This document shows, piece after piece, positions 1 to 8,379 of a DNA stretch of 64,000 nucleotides (the first letter of the stretch is position 1; each line of letters begins with the position of its first letter). The DNA comes from Pseudactinotalea terrae (lineage in GTDB: Bacteria > Actinomycetota > Actinomycetes > Actinomycetales > Beutenbergiaceae): contig NZ_WNXZ01000001.1 of NCBI RefSeq assembly GCF_009733845.1, forward strand, positions 372,001-436,000, given 5' to 3'. A model generated the notes under the pieces. It was not told where the DNA came from, did not search any database, and worked only from the letters and a program-made list of their open reading frames with translations. Both the position numbers and the translations under genes were made by a program.

Positions 1-317
1 ATCGGGGTCACCACGACAGCGGTACCGTAGGCACAGACCTCGGTGAAGGCCTGGGCGATGTCGCCGGTGTCGAATCGCATCGCGATCACCGCGTTGGCGC
101 CCCGCTGCTCGGCCTGCTGCACCATGCGGGCCATGACCTCCTCGCGGGAGGCGTACACGAGCCGGGTGTACTCGTTGACCTCACCGCCACCGATCGCGCG
201 GAAGCTCGCGACGATGTTCTGGCCGATGTTGGCGCTGCGGACGGTCATACCCATCACTTCACCGAGAACGGCGTCGATGCGATACCCGGGGACGGAGTTG
301 GTGGTCACCACGATCAT
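1..317 (-). CDS. YbjQ/UPF0145 family heavy-metal-binding-domain protein (3' end cut by window edge)
   Basis: Reading the minus strand from the ATG at 317 gives at least 105 codons running off the window start: MIVVTTNSVPGYRIDAVLGE, then GMTVRSANIG and a long conserved stretch with RLVYASREEVMARM and ANAVIAMRFDTG. This is the typical pattern of the small UPF0145/YbjQ family, which is usually about 105 residues long, so almost the whole protein is present. The family is cytoplasmic and forms oligomeric rings; its biochemical role is not settled. An AAGGA-like ribosome site lies just upstream of the ATG. It is divergent from the oxidoreductase that starts at 440. No stop codon is visible in the window. 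Confidence 0.85.
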   Translation of the reverse strand, partial: MIVVTTNSVPGYRIDAVLGEVMGMTVRSANIGQNIVASFRAIGGGEVNEYTRLVYASREEVMARMVQQAEQRGANAVIAMRFDTGDIAQAFTEVCAYGTAVVVTP

Positions 318-439
318 GCGCACATCCTTGCACCACGCGCCGCTCGAGGAGAGCACTAACGATGGCTGCTGCTGCAAGGTCTGGCAACGGGGTCGGCGCA
401 GCCGGTGCTCAGCCCTAGCCTGACCGGCAGGAGGTCACA

Positions 440-1600
440 ATGACTGAAGGACCAGTGAGGCTCGGGATCGTCGGGCACGGTGTGCAGGGTGGCAGCTACG
501 CGCGTGCGATCCATGCGGGTGAGGTCGAGGGGATGGTGCTCGGCGCCGTCTGCGACCGGAACGAGTCCAAGCGGGAGGCGGCCCACGGTTACGGGGTCCC
601 ATACTTCGCGGACCACGAGGCGATGATCGCCAGCGGTGCCGTGGACGCCGTGGTCGCGACGGTGCCGCACTTCCAGCACCCGGAGGTGGTGATCGCCGCC
701 CTGGAGGCCGGCCTGCACGCGCTTGCCGAGAAGCCTGCGGGTGTCTACGCCGCGCAGGTGCGGCAGATGAACGACGTCGCCGCGGCGCACCCGGACCTGA
801 CCTACGCGATCATGTTCAACCAGCGCACCAACCCGCTGTACCGGCGCATCAAGGAGATCGTCGACGGCGGTGAGATCGGTGCGATCCGCCGTTCCTCCTG
901 GATCATCACCACCTGGTACCGGCCGCAGGTCTACTACGAGCAGAGCGCCTGGCGCGCCACCTGGGGCGGCGAGGGCGGCGGCGTGCTGGTCAACCAGTCG
1001 CCGCACCAGCTCGACCTGTGGCAGTGGATCTGCGGTATGCCCAAGACGGTTACCGCCAAGCTGGGCTTCGGGTTCCGGCGTGAGATCGCAGTCGAGGACG
1101 AGGCCACGATCCTGGCCGACTACGGCGACGGCGTGACCGGTACCTTCATCACCGCGACCCACGACCTGATCGGCACCGATCGTTTCGAGATCCTCGGCGA
1201 TCGCGGCAAGATCGTGGTCGAGGGCTCGGCGCGAGCGACCGTGACCCGGCTCGACAAGGACGAGCAGGAGATCTCGGCGGCCGTGCCGCTCGAGGATGTC
1301 TTCAGGGTGGTCTCCGGTGGCAGCCAGCTGTACGAGAGCACGAGCGAGACGCTCGAGTTCGCCTCCCAGTGGGGCGGGCAGCACATGGAGGTGCTGCGAA
1401 ACTTCGCGGCGAACATCCGGCACGGCGAGCCGCTGATCGCGCCCGGTTCCGACGGCATCAACGGCGTCAAGCTCGCCAACGCGGCGCACCTGTCGGCGTG
1501 GCTGGGCCGCGAGGTCGCCGTCGACGGCGAGGACGAGAGCTACCTGCGTGAGCTCAATTCCCGGATCCGTGCCGAGGGGCAGTTCCCCGAGCGCTCGTAG
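440..1600 (+). CDS. Gfo/Idh/MocA family NAD(P)-dependent oxidoreductase
   Basis: This 386-residue protein has the family's two-domain design. An N-terminal Rossmann fold carries the nucleotide motif GIVGHGVQGGSYARAI (residues about 9-24) and the EKPAG signature near residue 98. The C-terminal alpha/beta domain carries the substrate-facing stretch GGVLVNQSPHQLDLWQW. Members oxidise or reduce sugars, inositols and related polyols. The exact substrate cannot be read from sequence. A strong GGAGGT ribosome site lies 6 nt before the ATG. The gene stands alone between the YbjQ gene and the PadR-controlled transporter, so the context gives no substrate. Confidence 0.9.
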   Translation: MTEGPVRLGIVGHGVQGGSYARAIHAGEVEGMVLGAVCDRNESKREAAHGYGVPYFADHEAMIASGAVDAVVATVPHFQHPEVVIAALEAGLHALAEKPAGVYAAQVRQMNDVAAAHPDLTYAIMFNQRTNPLYRRIKEIVDGGEIGAIRRSSWIITTWYRPQVYYEQSAWRATWGGEGGGVLVNQSPHQLDLWQWICGMPKTVTAKLGFGFRREIAVEDEATILADYGDGVTGTFITATHDLIGTDRFEILGDRGKIVVEGSARATVTRLDKDEQEISAAVPLEDVFRVVSGGSQLYESTSETLEFASQWGGQHMEVLRNFAANIRHGEPLIAPGSDGINGVKLANAAHLSAWLGREVAVDGEDESYLRELNSRIRAEGQFPERS

Positions 1601-1679
1601 TCGTCGCTGATCGAGCGCGGCGTGCCCGACGACGAGCGACCGGACTCGACCCGCTCGTCACGACTCCCTGTGGTGGCAG

Positions 1680-1714
1680 GGTTACTCGGTAACCGCTATG
1701 GTTACCGGGTAACC
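1680..1714 (+). promoter_or_regulatory. Tandem palindromic operator, probable PadR autoregulation site
   Basis: Two nearly identical 15-bp palindromes, GGTTACTCGGTAACC (1680-1694) and GGTTACCGGGTAACC (1700-1714), sit 5 bp apart. Their centres are 20 bp apart, about two helical turns. They end 13 bp before the padR start codon at 1728. PadR regulators commonly bind such dyads in their own promoters. The assignment to this regulator is inferred from position. Confidence 0.7.
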
Positions 1715-1727
1715 GAGGGAGGCAGGG

Positions 1728-2321
1728 ATGTCGGTCAAGCACGGACTGCTGGCGCTGCTGGCAGAGGAGCCGATGGGCGTGTACCGCCTGCGCAAGGAGT
1801 TCGAGGCACGCACGGGCGGGTCGTGGCCGGTGAACATCGGTCAGGTCTACTCGACGATGCAGCGCCTCGAGCGGGACGGCCTCGTCGCCAAGGTGGCAGC
1901 GCCGCACGAGGACGTCGATCTCTACGAGCCGACCGAGACCGGGCGAGCCGAGGCAGACGCGTGGTGGCGCACGCCCGTGGCACGCGGCGAGGTGGGGCGT
2001 GACGAGCTGGTCATCAAGCTCGCGCTCGCCGTCAGCGCGGTGGGTGTCGACGTGCGCGACATCGTGCAGGCACAGCGGTCGGAGACGATGCGCGCGATGC
2101 GCGACTTCACCCGGCTGAAGAGCCAGGTGCCCGCGCCCGGCGAGCCGGTCACCAGCCCTGAGCTCGCCTGGTCGCTCGTGCTGGACCACCACACCTTCAC
2201 GGCCGAGGCCGAGGTGCGGTGGCTCGACCACATCGAGGCGAGCGTCGCGCGGGCGGTGCTCACGCCGTCGAGCGCGGGCACCACGACCACGGATCGCGAC
2301 GAGGCCGAGGTGCCTCGGTGA
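1728..2321 (+). CDS. PadR family transcriptional regulator
   Basis: The 197-residue protein begins with a PadR winged helix: KHGLLALLAEEPMGVYRLRKEF, then GGSWPVNIGQVYSTMQRLERDGLV and the beta-wing YEPTETGRAEADAW. A C-terminal helical dimerisation region follows (about 100-190), as in the Vir_act_alpha_C group. PadR proteins usually repress a neighbouring transporter and respond to a toxic ligand. The ATG at 1728 follows a GGGAGGCAGGG ribosome site. The stop overlaps the GTG start of the ATPase gene (GTGA, 2318-2321), so the regulator and transporter are translationally coupled. The tandem palindrome upstream is the likely operator. Confidence 0.9.
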   Translation: MSVKHGLLALLAEEPMGVYRLRKEFEARTGGSWPVNIGQVYSTMQRLERDGLVAKVAAPHEDVDLYEPTETGRAEADAWWRTPVARGEVGRDELVIKLALAVSAVGVDVRDIVQAQRSETMRAMRDFTRLKSQVPAPGEPVTSPELAWSLVLDHHTFTAEAEVRWLDHIEASVARAVLTPSSAGTTTTDRDEAEVPR

Positions 2322-3049
2322 GCGACCCGGTCCTGCTCACGTTGGAGGGCGTGCGCAGGGTTCACGGCTCAGGAGCACGGGAGGTCGTCGCGCTCGACGG
2401 CGTCGACCTCACCGTGCGCCTGGGCGAGCTCGTCGCCGTGATGGGGCCCTCGGGCTCGGGCAAGTCGACGCTGCTGAACCTCGCGGGCGGGCTCGACACG
2501 CCGACGTCGGGAACGGTGACGATCGCCGGCGACGTGCTCTCCGAGATGGACGCAGGAGGCCGTGCGGCGCTGCGCCGCAAGCGCATCGGGTACGTGTTCC
2601 AGGACTTCAACCTCATCCCTGCGCTCACCGCCGCCGAGAACGTCTCGCTCCCGCGAGAGCTCGACGGCGTGCCGGCCCGCAGGGCTCGCACCGAGGCGAG
2701 GGCGGCGCTCGCCGAGGTCGGCCTGGAGAAGCAGGCGCGGCGGTTCCCGGACGAGCTCTCGGGCGGCCAGCAGCAGCGGGTCGCGATCGCGCGGGCGCTC
2801 GTGGGACCGCGCCGCCTCGTGCTGGCGGACGAGCCGACCGGGGCACTGGACTCGGTGACCGGGGAAGCCGTGATGCGGGTGCTGCGCGCCCGGGTCGACG
2901 CCGGCGCCGCGGGTCTGCTCGTCACGCACGAGCCGCGGTTCGCGGCCTGGGCGGACCGCACGGTGTTCCTGCGCGACGGCAAGGTCGTCGACTCCACGGG
3001 CACCGACGAGCCCGAGGCACTGCTCGCCGACGCTTCCGCGGAAGCATGA
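2318..3049 (+). CDS. ABC transporter ATP-binding protein, MacB/LolD/BceA type
   Basis: From the GTG at 2318 (overlapping the PadR stop) the protein is 243 residues. It carries Walker A GPSGSGKST (about 43-51), Q-loop FQDFNL, signature LSGGQQQRVAIARAL, Walker B VLADEPTGALD and the switch histidine in LLVTHEP. This is the canonical nucleotide-binding subunit that pairs with FtsX-like permeases to drive export or extraction from the membrane. An upstream in-frame start at 2219 would lie deep inside padR and is unlikely. The 3' end overlaps the permease start by ATGA at 3046-3049. Confidence 0.93.
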   Translation: MSDPVLLTLEGVRRVHGSGAREVVALDGVDLTVRLGELVAVMGPSGSGKSTLLNLAGGLDTPTSGTVTIAGDVLSEMDAGGRAALRRKRIGYVFQDFNLIPALTAAENVSLPRELDGVPARRARTEARAALAEVGLEKQARRFPDELSGGQQQRVAIARALVGPRRLVLADEPTGALDSVTGEAVMRVLRARVDAGAAGLLVTHEPRFAAWADRTVFLRDGKVVDSTGTDEPEALLADASAEA

Positions 3050-5718
3050 GCATGGGCATCTGGGCGGCGCGGTGGCGGGTGGCGCTCCGGATCGCCTGGC
3101 GAGACGCCGCGCTGCACAAGGGGCGGACCGCGCTCGTCGTCGCGATGGTGGCGCTGCCGCTGCTTGCGGGCACGACGTTGATCACGGTGCTGCAGTCCGC
3201 CTACCCGACGCTCGCGACGACGGCCCAGATCGAGCTCGGGGACTCCGCCCAGGCACGAGTTCAGGCCACCGGGTGCGGCGCGGGCATGGTGCAGAGCGTC
3301 GACGGCCAGCAGTCGAGCTGCCTGGGTGAAGCTGCAGAGCCGCCGGACCCGCAGGCCGTGCTGGACGAGGCGTTCGGGCCGGACCTCGTCGTCGCACGCG
3401 AGCTGGTCGGCACCGTGAGCAACGGTGACGCGGCGCGGCCCTGGGACGTACGCGAGCTCGACGTGACCGATCTGCCTGGCATCGTCACACCGATCGAGGG
3501 TCGGCTGCCGTCGGCGCCGGGCGAGGGACTCATCGGTGAGTTCTGGGTGGAGGGCTTCGGCGGCATCGGTGACTCGATCGATATCACGGTCGGTGAGCAG
3601 ACCACATCGGTGGAGATCGTCGGGATCACCGGGGATATCGAAGGCTTCTCGTTGGCGGTGCAGGAACCCGATTCCCAGTACCTCTACGTCGCGCCCGGCA
3701 CGCTGCCGGGCAACGGCACCGCGTCGAGGCTCTGGTACGTCACGGGTGACCACGCGGTGACCTGGGACGACGTGCTCGAGCTCAACGAGGCCGGGTTGCT
3801 GGTCACCAGCCGTGCCGTGCTCCTCGACCCGCCCGCCTCGAGCGCGGTCCCGTTCGACGCAGTGAACGAGGATGACCTCCGCATGACGGCGTATATCGCC
3901 GGCATCGCGGCGCTGCTGCTGATCGAGGTGGTGCTGCTGATCGGTCCGGCGTTCGCCGTCGGCGCGAGGCGCCAGGCGCGTCAGCTCGCGCAGGTCGCGG
4001 CACACGGCGGCGCCCCCCGTGACCTGCGCAGGATCGTGCTGAGCAGCGGTCTGGTGACGGCGACCACCGGGGGAGTGATCGGCCTCGGTCTCGGCCTGAC
4101 GGCGGGCGCGGCGATCTTCGGCGTGCTCGCGTGGCGAGGAACGCCACTGCCCAACCTCGTGCTGCCGACCTGGGAGCTGGCTGCCCTGCTGCTGCTGGCC
4201 CTCGGGATCGGTCTGGCCGCCGCCTGGATCCCGGCTCGGACCGCGGCGCGCGCCGATGTCGTCGCGACCTTGGGTGGGCGGCGGCACGAGGCGGCTCCGC
4301 GGAAGGGCGTCCCGCGCCTCGGCGTCGCCGTGGCTGTGCTCGGCGCGCTGACGGCAGTCCTCGGAGCAGTGATCGTCCGGCCGGTGGTGCTGCTCGGCGG
4401 GGTCGTGCTGCTGGAGGTCGGCATCATCCTGTCTGCGGGTGGGGCGATCGCGCTCGTGGCTGGGCTGGCGCCGCGGCTTGGTGTGGCCGGTCGGTTCGCG
4501 GTTCGTGAGGCTGCCCGCCATCGCACGAGGACGGGGCCGGCCGTCGCGGCTGTGATCGCCGCCGTCGCGGTGGCGAGCACGCTGATGATGTACGTCGCCG
4601 GCTCCGAGCGGGCTCAGCAGGACGCCTGGCAGCCCCTGGTGCCGCAGCCGAGCGTCGTCGTCCAGCTCTCAGAGGGTCTCGATCCCGCTGCGGGCGCAGC
4701 GCTGGTGGCCTCCGTCGCTGACGAGCTGGGCGATGACGTCCCCTTCGACGCGATCCACCCGGTCGTCGCGGTCGCGACCGGTGACCCGAGCGCGGCTGAT
4801 CTCACGAATGTCGAGATGGAGATCGCGCCCGAGAAGACCTGCCCGTGGGACCAGCTCACCGACGCCGAGCGCCGCACCGACCCGAGCTGCAGCATCGTCC
4901 TCCACCGCGGTCCGTTCGGGACCATCGTCGACGACGGCACGCTCATGACGGAGCTCGGGATCGCGGACGACCGGGCAGCGCAAGGGCTCGCATCGGGGGG
5001 CGTCCTCGTCCCGGACGACATGTTCGTCTGGTCCGACGGGCAGGCGCATCTGCGCGTCGATGTCCACGACTCGACGTCGTCGGCCGAGCCTGAGATCAGG
5101 ACCGTGACAGCCGAGGCGTCCGTCGAAGACTGGGCCGACCGGCTGGGATCGCTCATGGTCTCGCCCGAGGTCGCCGACGCGATCGGGCTCGGGTCGGTGA
5201 CAGCAGGTGCGCTCGTCGTGAGCGCCGAGCCGCTCGATGACGCGGCCGTCGACCGGGTCCAGGGCGCCTTCTCCGCCGTCGATGAGAACGTGCAGGTCCT
5301 CCGGGACGACCCACCGTCGCCTGCCAACGGCGCCCCGATGCTGATCTCGCTGGCGATCGCGAGCCTGGTGGCCCTGGTCGCCACCGGTCTGGCCACGGGG
5401 CTCGCGGGATCGCACATCGCACCTGACCTGGCGACCCTGCTGGCGATCGGAGCGGCACCGCGCACCCGGCGGCGCATCGTCGCCGCCCAGGCCGTGGTGA
5501 TCGCCGGGACCGGCGGTCTCCTCGGAGGGATTGCCGGGCTCTGCCTGGGTGGCGTCGTCGTGCTGTGGGAACGGGCGCAGGGCGCCTGGCCGGACTTCCC
5601 GTTCGTGGTGCCGTGGCAGATGGCGGCGCTCGTGGTCGCGATCCCCCTGGTGGCGGGCGGTGCCGGGTACCTGTTCACCCGGTCTCGGCTGCCCTTGGTT
5701 CGTCGCCTCGCAGAGTGA
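3046..5718 (+). CDS. FtsX-like permease of the PadR-linked ABC exporter
   Basis: The 890-residue integral membrane protein has two FtsX units. A first membrane helix near residues 25-45 is followed by a large extracytoplasmic domain (about 50-275), then a three-helix FtsX unit (about 280-400). Two further helices (about 420-480), another helix near 500, a second outside domain (about 520-755) and a final three-helix unit (about 765-885) complete it. The layout resembles BceB/MacB-like exporters of peptides, lipids or drugs. The substrate is unknown. It is coupled by ATGA to the ATPase; a second ATG lies two codons downstream. It ends convergently against the gene at 5728. Confidence 0.9.
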   Translation: MSMGIWAARWRVALRIAWRDAALHKGRTALVVAMVALPLLAGTTLITVLQSAYPTLATTAQIELGDSAQARVQATGCGAGMVQSVDGQQSSCLGEAAEPPDPQAVLDEAFGPDLVVARELVGTVSNGDAARPWDVRELDVTDLPGIVTPIEGRLPSAPGEGLIGEFWVEGFGGIGDSIDITVGEQTTSVEIVGITGDIEGFSLAVQEPDSQYLYVAPGTLPGNGTASRLWYVTGDHAVTWDDVLELNEAGLLVTSRAVLLDPPASSAVPFDAVNEDDLRMTAYIAGIAALLLIEVVLLIGPAFAVGARRQARQLAQVAAHGGAPRDLRRIVLSSGLVTATTGGVIGLGLGLTAGAAIFGVLAWRGTPLPNLVLPTWELAALLLLALGIGLAAAWIPARTAARADVVATLGGRRHEAAPRKGVPRLGVAVAVLGALTAVLGAVIVRPVVLLGGVVLLEVGIILSAGGAIALVAGLAPRLGVAGRFAVREAARHRTRTGPAVAAVIAAVAVASTLMMYVAGSERAQQDAWQPLVPQPSVVVQLSEGLDPAAGAALVASVADELGDDVPFDAIHPVVAVATGDPSAADLTNVEMEIAPEKTCPWDQLTDAERRTDPSCSIVLHRGPFGTIVDDGTLMTELGIADDRAAQGLASGGVLVPDDMFVWSDGQAHLRVDVHDSTSSAEPEIRTVTAEASVEDWADRLGSLMVSPEVADAIGLGSVTAGALVVSAEPLDDAAVDRVQGAFSAVDENVQVLRDDPPSPANGAPMLISLAIASLVALVATGLATGLAGSHIAPDLATLLAIGAAPRTRRRIVAAQAVVIAGTGGLLGGIAGLCLGGVVVLWERAQGAWPDFPFVVPWQMAALVVAIPLVAGGAGYLFTRSRLPLVRRLAE

Positions 5719-5727
5719 CCTGACGCG

Positions 5728-6186
5728 TCAGCCTTCCGCTGGGAGCTCGGCGGGTGTCGCCTCGTGCCCGGCCTCGCCCACGCTGCGCTCGCGCTGCTTC
5801 ATCCGTGCCTCGTAGATGTGGCGGCGGCCGCCGACGAGCGACTCGCGCACCTCGCGCTCGAGCTCGCGGAACAGCGACCAGTAGCCGTCGTCGTAGTCCT
5901 CGACGATCTGGAAGGTCCATCGGCCGGCGATCACGTTGCGACCGAGCAGCTCACGCTCGATGCGCTCGACGACATCGCTCCGACCGGCGTCCCGCAACGC
6001 CTGCACCGCCTCGCCGAGCTGGATGTCCGCGCTGCCGGTCAGCTGGTGGAAGGAGTAGAGGTGACCCCGTGCCCGTTCGCACGTCTCCAGCGCCTCGGTG
6101 ATCTTCCCGACGGCGTCGACCACCTCGGCAGGCACGCCAGCGGGCGCGGTGTGGTCGGGCGAGGGCAGCTCGGACGCGTCGTCCAT
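5728..6186 (-). CDS. Hypothetical actinobacterial protein, 152 aa
   Basis: I do not recognise a named family. The protein is acidic and highly charged, with no signal peptide or membrane helix. Residues about 20-70 form a helix-rich stretch (VVDAVGKITEALETCERARG, then LYSFHQLTGSADIQLGEAVQ). Residues about 70-110 hold an aromatic-rich segment with WTFQIVEDYDDGYWSLFREL, and a charged tail (EARMKQRERSVGEAGHEA) follows. It is likely a soluble cytoplasmic protein. The start ATG at 6186 has a GGAGG directly before it. It lies convergent to the FtsX permease and upstream-adjacent to the HhH protein gene at 6211, same strand. Confidence 0.75.
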   Translation of the reverse strand: MDDASELPSPDHTAPAGVPAEVVDAVGKITEALETCERARGHLYSFHQLTGSADIQLGEAVQALRDAGRSDVVERIERELLGRNVIAGRWTFQIVEDYDDGYWSLFRELEREVRESLVGGRRHIYEARMKQRERSVGEAGHEATPAELPAEG

Positions 6187-6210
6187 GCCTCCACTGTGCC
6201 AGAGCAGTCC

Positions 6211-6735
6211 TCAGGAACGCTCGGCGATCGCCCGCCGGAGAATCGCCACGGCCTTCGGGCCGACGCCGTGCAGCGAGGAGAGCTCGGCGTCCGAGAGGCG
6301 TGCCACGCCGTCGAGCGTGGTGATCCCCGCCTCCGCGAGCGCCCGCGTGGCGGGCCGGCCGATCGAGGCCGGCAGCTCGCCGGCACCGGGCTCCGCACGT
6401 GCAGCCGCTTCTGCGGAGGCGACCAACCGCTTCGGGGCCCGGTGCTTCCAGGCTCGGCGTACCCAGTGGTTGAGCTGCTGCCCGTTGATGTCGGCGAGCC
6501 GAAGGCGTGCACCGATCACGAGCGTGCCACGTGTCAGACGTTCGGCGCTGGGGTGCTCCGCGAGCACGCTGTCGACGTCGTCGCCGCTCAGCCAGAGCTG
6601 CACGTGCTCACCGTCGTTGGTGAGAGCCGCGAAGCTCGCGCCCCGCACCGCATAGCTGGTCCGCCCGGCCTGACCGGCGTCCTCGGCTTCCGGCAGCGAG
6701 AGCGCGGTCTGGCGCAGCTGGCGCGCCGTCGTCAT
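6211..6735 (-). CDS. MmcQ/YjbR-like domain fused to a helix-hairpin-helix domain
   Basis: The 174-residue protein starts at the ATG at 6735, which overlaps the upstream stop by ATGA; an upstream in-frame start at 6753 would lie inside the neighbouring gene. The N-terminal half (TARQLRQTALSLPEAEDAG, then SFAALTNDGEHVQLWL) resembles the MmcQ/YjbR (DUF419) fold. The C-terminal part (about 115-174: LPASIGRPATRALAEAGITT and LSSLHGVGPKAVAILRRAI) is a helix-hairpin-helix pair of the kind that binds DNA non-specifically. The function of the fusion is unknown. It is translationally coupled to the small membrane protein gene. Confidence 0.8.
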   Translation of the reverse strand: MTTARQLRQTALSLPEAEDAGQAGRTSYAVRGASFAALTNDGEHVQLWLSGDDVDSVLAEHPSAERLTRGTLVIGARLRLADINGQQLNHWVRRAWKHRAPKRLVASAEAAARAEPGAGELPASIGRPATRALAEAGITTLDGVARLSDAELSSLHGVGPKAVAILRRAIAERS

Positions 6736-7130
6736 CGACGCGCTCGCCACCACACCAGCAGGGCCAACCCGGCGGCGATCAGTCCCACGGACTCACTGAC
6801 CAGTGCTATCACCTGCCAGCTGTCCCAGAACCCCTCGCGCAGGCCGAAGAAGCCGGTCGGCGTGTGCGAGATCAGCAGCGCGCCGAGCGAGAGCGCGTTG
6901 AACCCGACGGCGAGGAACCGCCACGCCCAGTGAGCGCTCGCGATCAGGGCCACCGCGATGACCGCGCCCGACACCGCGTTGACCGCGAACAGCGGCCCCA
7001 CCACCGGCACGATCGACCAGCCGTCGAGAAACAGGTAGCCGTGCACCACTGCGGAGATCGCGGTCCCGACCGCCGCGATCCTGCGCAGGGCCGTCGCCTC
7101 GGCGGTGGTGGAGGCGGTCGTGGTGCTCAT
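6732..7130 (-). CDS. Small four-helix membrane protein
   Basis: The likely start is the ATG at 7130 (MSTTTASTTAEATALRRIAA), with GAGG about 12 nt upstream; the in-frame start at 7208 adds an unlikely hydrophilic tail. The 132 residues form four predicted membrane helices at about 16-36, 44-66, 73-92 and 104-127, with a conserved-looking HTPTGFFGLREGFWD loop. It resembles uncharacterised actinobacterial integral membrane proteins. The stop overlaps the start of the HhH-containing gene. It is divergent from the Rieske gene at 7241. Confidence 0.75.
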   Translation of the reverse strand: MSTTTASTTAEATALRRIAAVGTAISAVVHGYLFLDGWSIVPVVGPLFAVNAVSGAVIAVALIASAHWAWRFLAVGFNALSLGALLISHTPTGFFGLREGFWDSWQVIALVSESVGLIAAGLALLVWWRARR

Positions 7131-7240
7131 CGGGTCGTCATCCTCATACGTCCCATTCTGCTGGCATCGGCTCCGAGCGCAGGCGTCGCCGCGGCCGGCG
7201 TGGCTCACCGGGTACCCGGACCGTCGGCGAGACTAGGACC

Positions 7241-7684
7241 GTGACCGCCACGCCCTGCGCCCCCGACCGACCCCACACCTGTCTCAGCCGGCGTGCCCTG
7301 CTGGCAGCGGGAGGTGCGGCTGCCGGGGTCACGCTCGCGGCCTGCGGTGACGGGACCGAGGCCCCCACCACGGGAGATCCGGCGGCGGAGCCCACCACGC
7401 TCGCGAACGTCTCCGACATCCCGGTCGGCGGAGCGATCGCGGTGAGCAGCGCATCGGCCGGCGACATCCTGCTGACCCAGCCGGTCCAGGGCGAGATCCA
7501 CGCGTTCTCCTCGATCTGCACCCACGCGGGCTGCGCCGTCGAACCGGCCGAGGGCGAGCTCGACTGCCCCTGCCACGGCTCCCGGTTCGACCTGCAGACC
7601 GGCGCGGTGCTCGGCGGACCGGCCCGAGATCCGCTGCCGACCGTGAGTGTCGAGGTCGCCGAGGACGGCTCGGTCATCGGCTGA
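7241..7684 (+). CDS. Rieske [2Fe-2S] lipoprotein with Tat signal
   Basis: The 147-residue protein starts at GTG 7241. It has a twin-arginine signal (SRRALLAAGGAAAG, Arg17-Arg18) that runs into a lipobox LAAC with Cys35, so it should be folded in the cytoplasm, exported by Tat and lipid-anchored outside. The Rieske cluster ligands are clear: CTHAGC (Cys93, His95) and CPCHGS (Cys109, His112), with Cys98 and Cys111 as the usual disulfide pair. It is much shorter than the QcrA subunit of the bc1 complex and has no three-helix anchor. It is more likely a stand-alone electron carrier of the arsenite-oxidase-small-subunit-like type. No redox partner is adjacent. Confidence 0.9.
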   Translation: MTATPCAPDRPHTCLSRRALLAAGGAAAGVTLAACGDGTEAPTTGDPAAEPTTLANVSDIPVGGAIAVSSASAGDILLTQPVQGEIHAFSSICTHAGCAVEPAEGELDCPCHGSRFDLQTGAVLGGPARDPLPTVSVEVAEDGSVIG

Positions 7685-7708
7685 TCGCCCGAGCCGGGAC
7701 CGTTCCTG

Positions 7709-8197
7709 CTACTCCAGGTCGTCGTAGTAGCCGATGAGCCCGGGGTAGTAGTCGTCGAACGGCGCGGGCGCCAGCCCGGACCGGATCGCGATCAGCCGGT
7801 CGAGGTAGTACTCCCAGCCCGGGCCGACCGTGCGGATGTCGTCGCCCTGCTCGATCAGCTGGTTGAGCTCGAGGCGGGTCCCGTCACCGCGGGGGCGCAC
7901 GTCGATCTGCAGCTGCCAGCTCCCGGCCTCGCTGAGCATCTCGACCTGATAGCGCTTCGGTGGATCGCAGTCGATGATCGTGACCTGCTCCGGCTCGGCG
8001 CTGGCCTCGGCGGTCATGGTGAGCTCGACGACCTTGCCGGTACCGGTCTCGCCACTGACCCGGCCGATCCACTGCTCGAGCTTGTCCGGCTCGCTCACCC
8101 ACGCCCAGATGTCCTCCGGCGGCGCCGCGATGTCACGCGGTACCACCAGCTCCAAGCCATCTCCGCTGGGGCGCAGAAACCCCGTGCCCTCCGCCAT
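7709..8197 (-). CDS. SRPBCC/START-like domain protein
   Basis: The best start is the ATG at 8197 with GGAGG 6 nt upstream, giving 162 residues. The sequence follows the polyketide-cyclase/AHSA1 pattern: PRDIAAPPEDIWAWVSEPDK (about 20-39), EQWIG, a beta-rich middle with VTIIDCDPPKRYQVEM, and a C-terminal helix GWEYYLDRLIAIRSG. Such proteins have a deep hydrophobic cavity. The ligand here is unknown. It is cytoplasmic by absence of a signal. The gene is convergent with the Rieske gene and divergent from the gene at 8380. Confidence 0.85.
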   Translation of the reverse strand: MAEGTGFLRPSGDGLELVVPRDIAAPPEDIWAWVSEPDKLEQWIGRVSGETGTGKVVELTMTAEASAEPEQVTIIDCDPPKRYQVEMLSEAGSWQLQIDVRPRGDGTRLELNQLIEQGDDIRTVGPGWEYYLDRLIAIRSGLAPAPFDDYYPGLIGYYDDLE

Positions 8198-8379
8198 GTG
8201 GTCCTCCAGCTCGTTCGATCGGTCTGCCGCTGACGCTACCGAGCGCCGGCACCGCACGACAACGAATGCCGGGCAGTTCTCCCCGCGGTGGCTTCCCGAC
8301 CCGCGCAGCGACGACCCCTAGGCTGCTGACGGCCCGCACCGCCGGACACGACCGTTCGGCCACGCACGCGAGGAGCAAG

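Noticed and set aside
2362-4521. Long minus-strand open frame opposite the ABC ATPase/permease genes
   Set aside because: Very rich in Arg, His and Gln with no domain; a shadow of the high-GC coding strand, whose genes have clear motifs.
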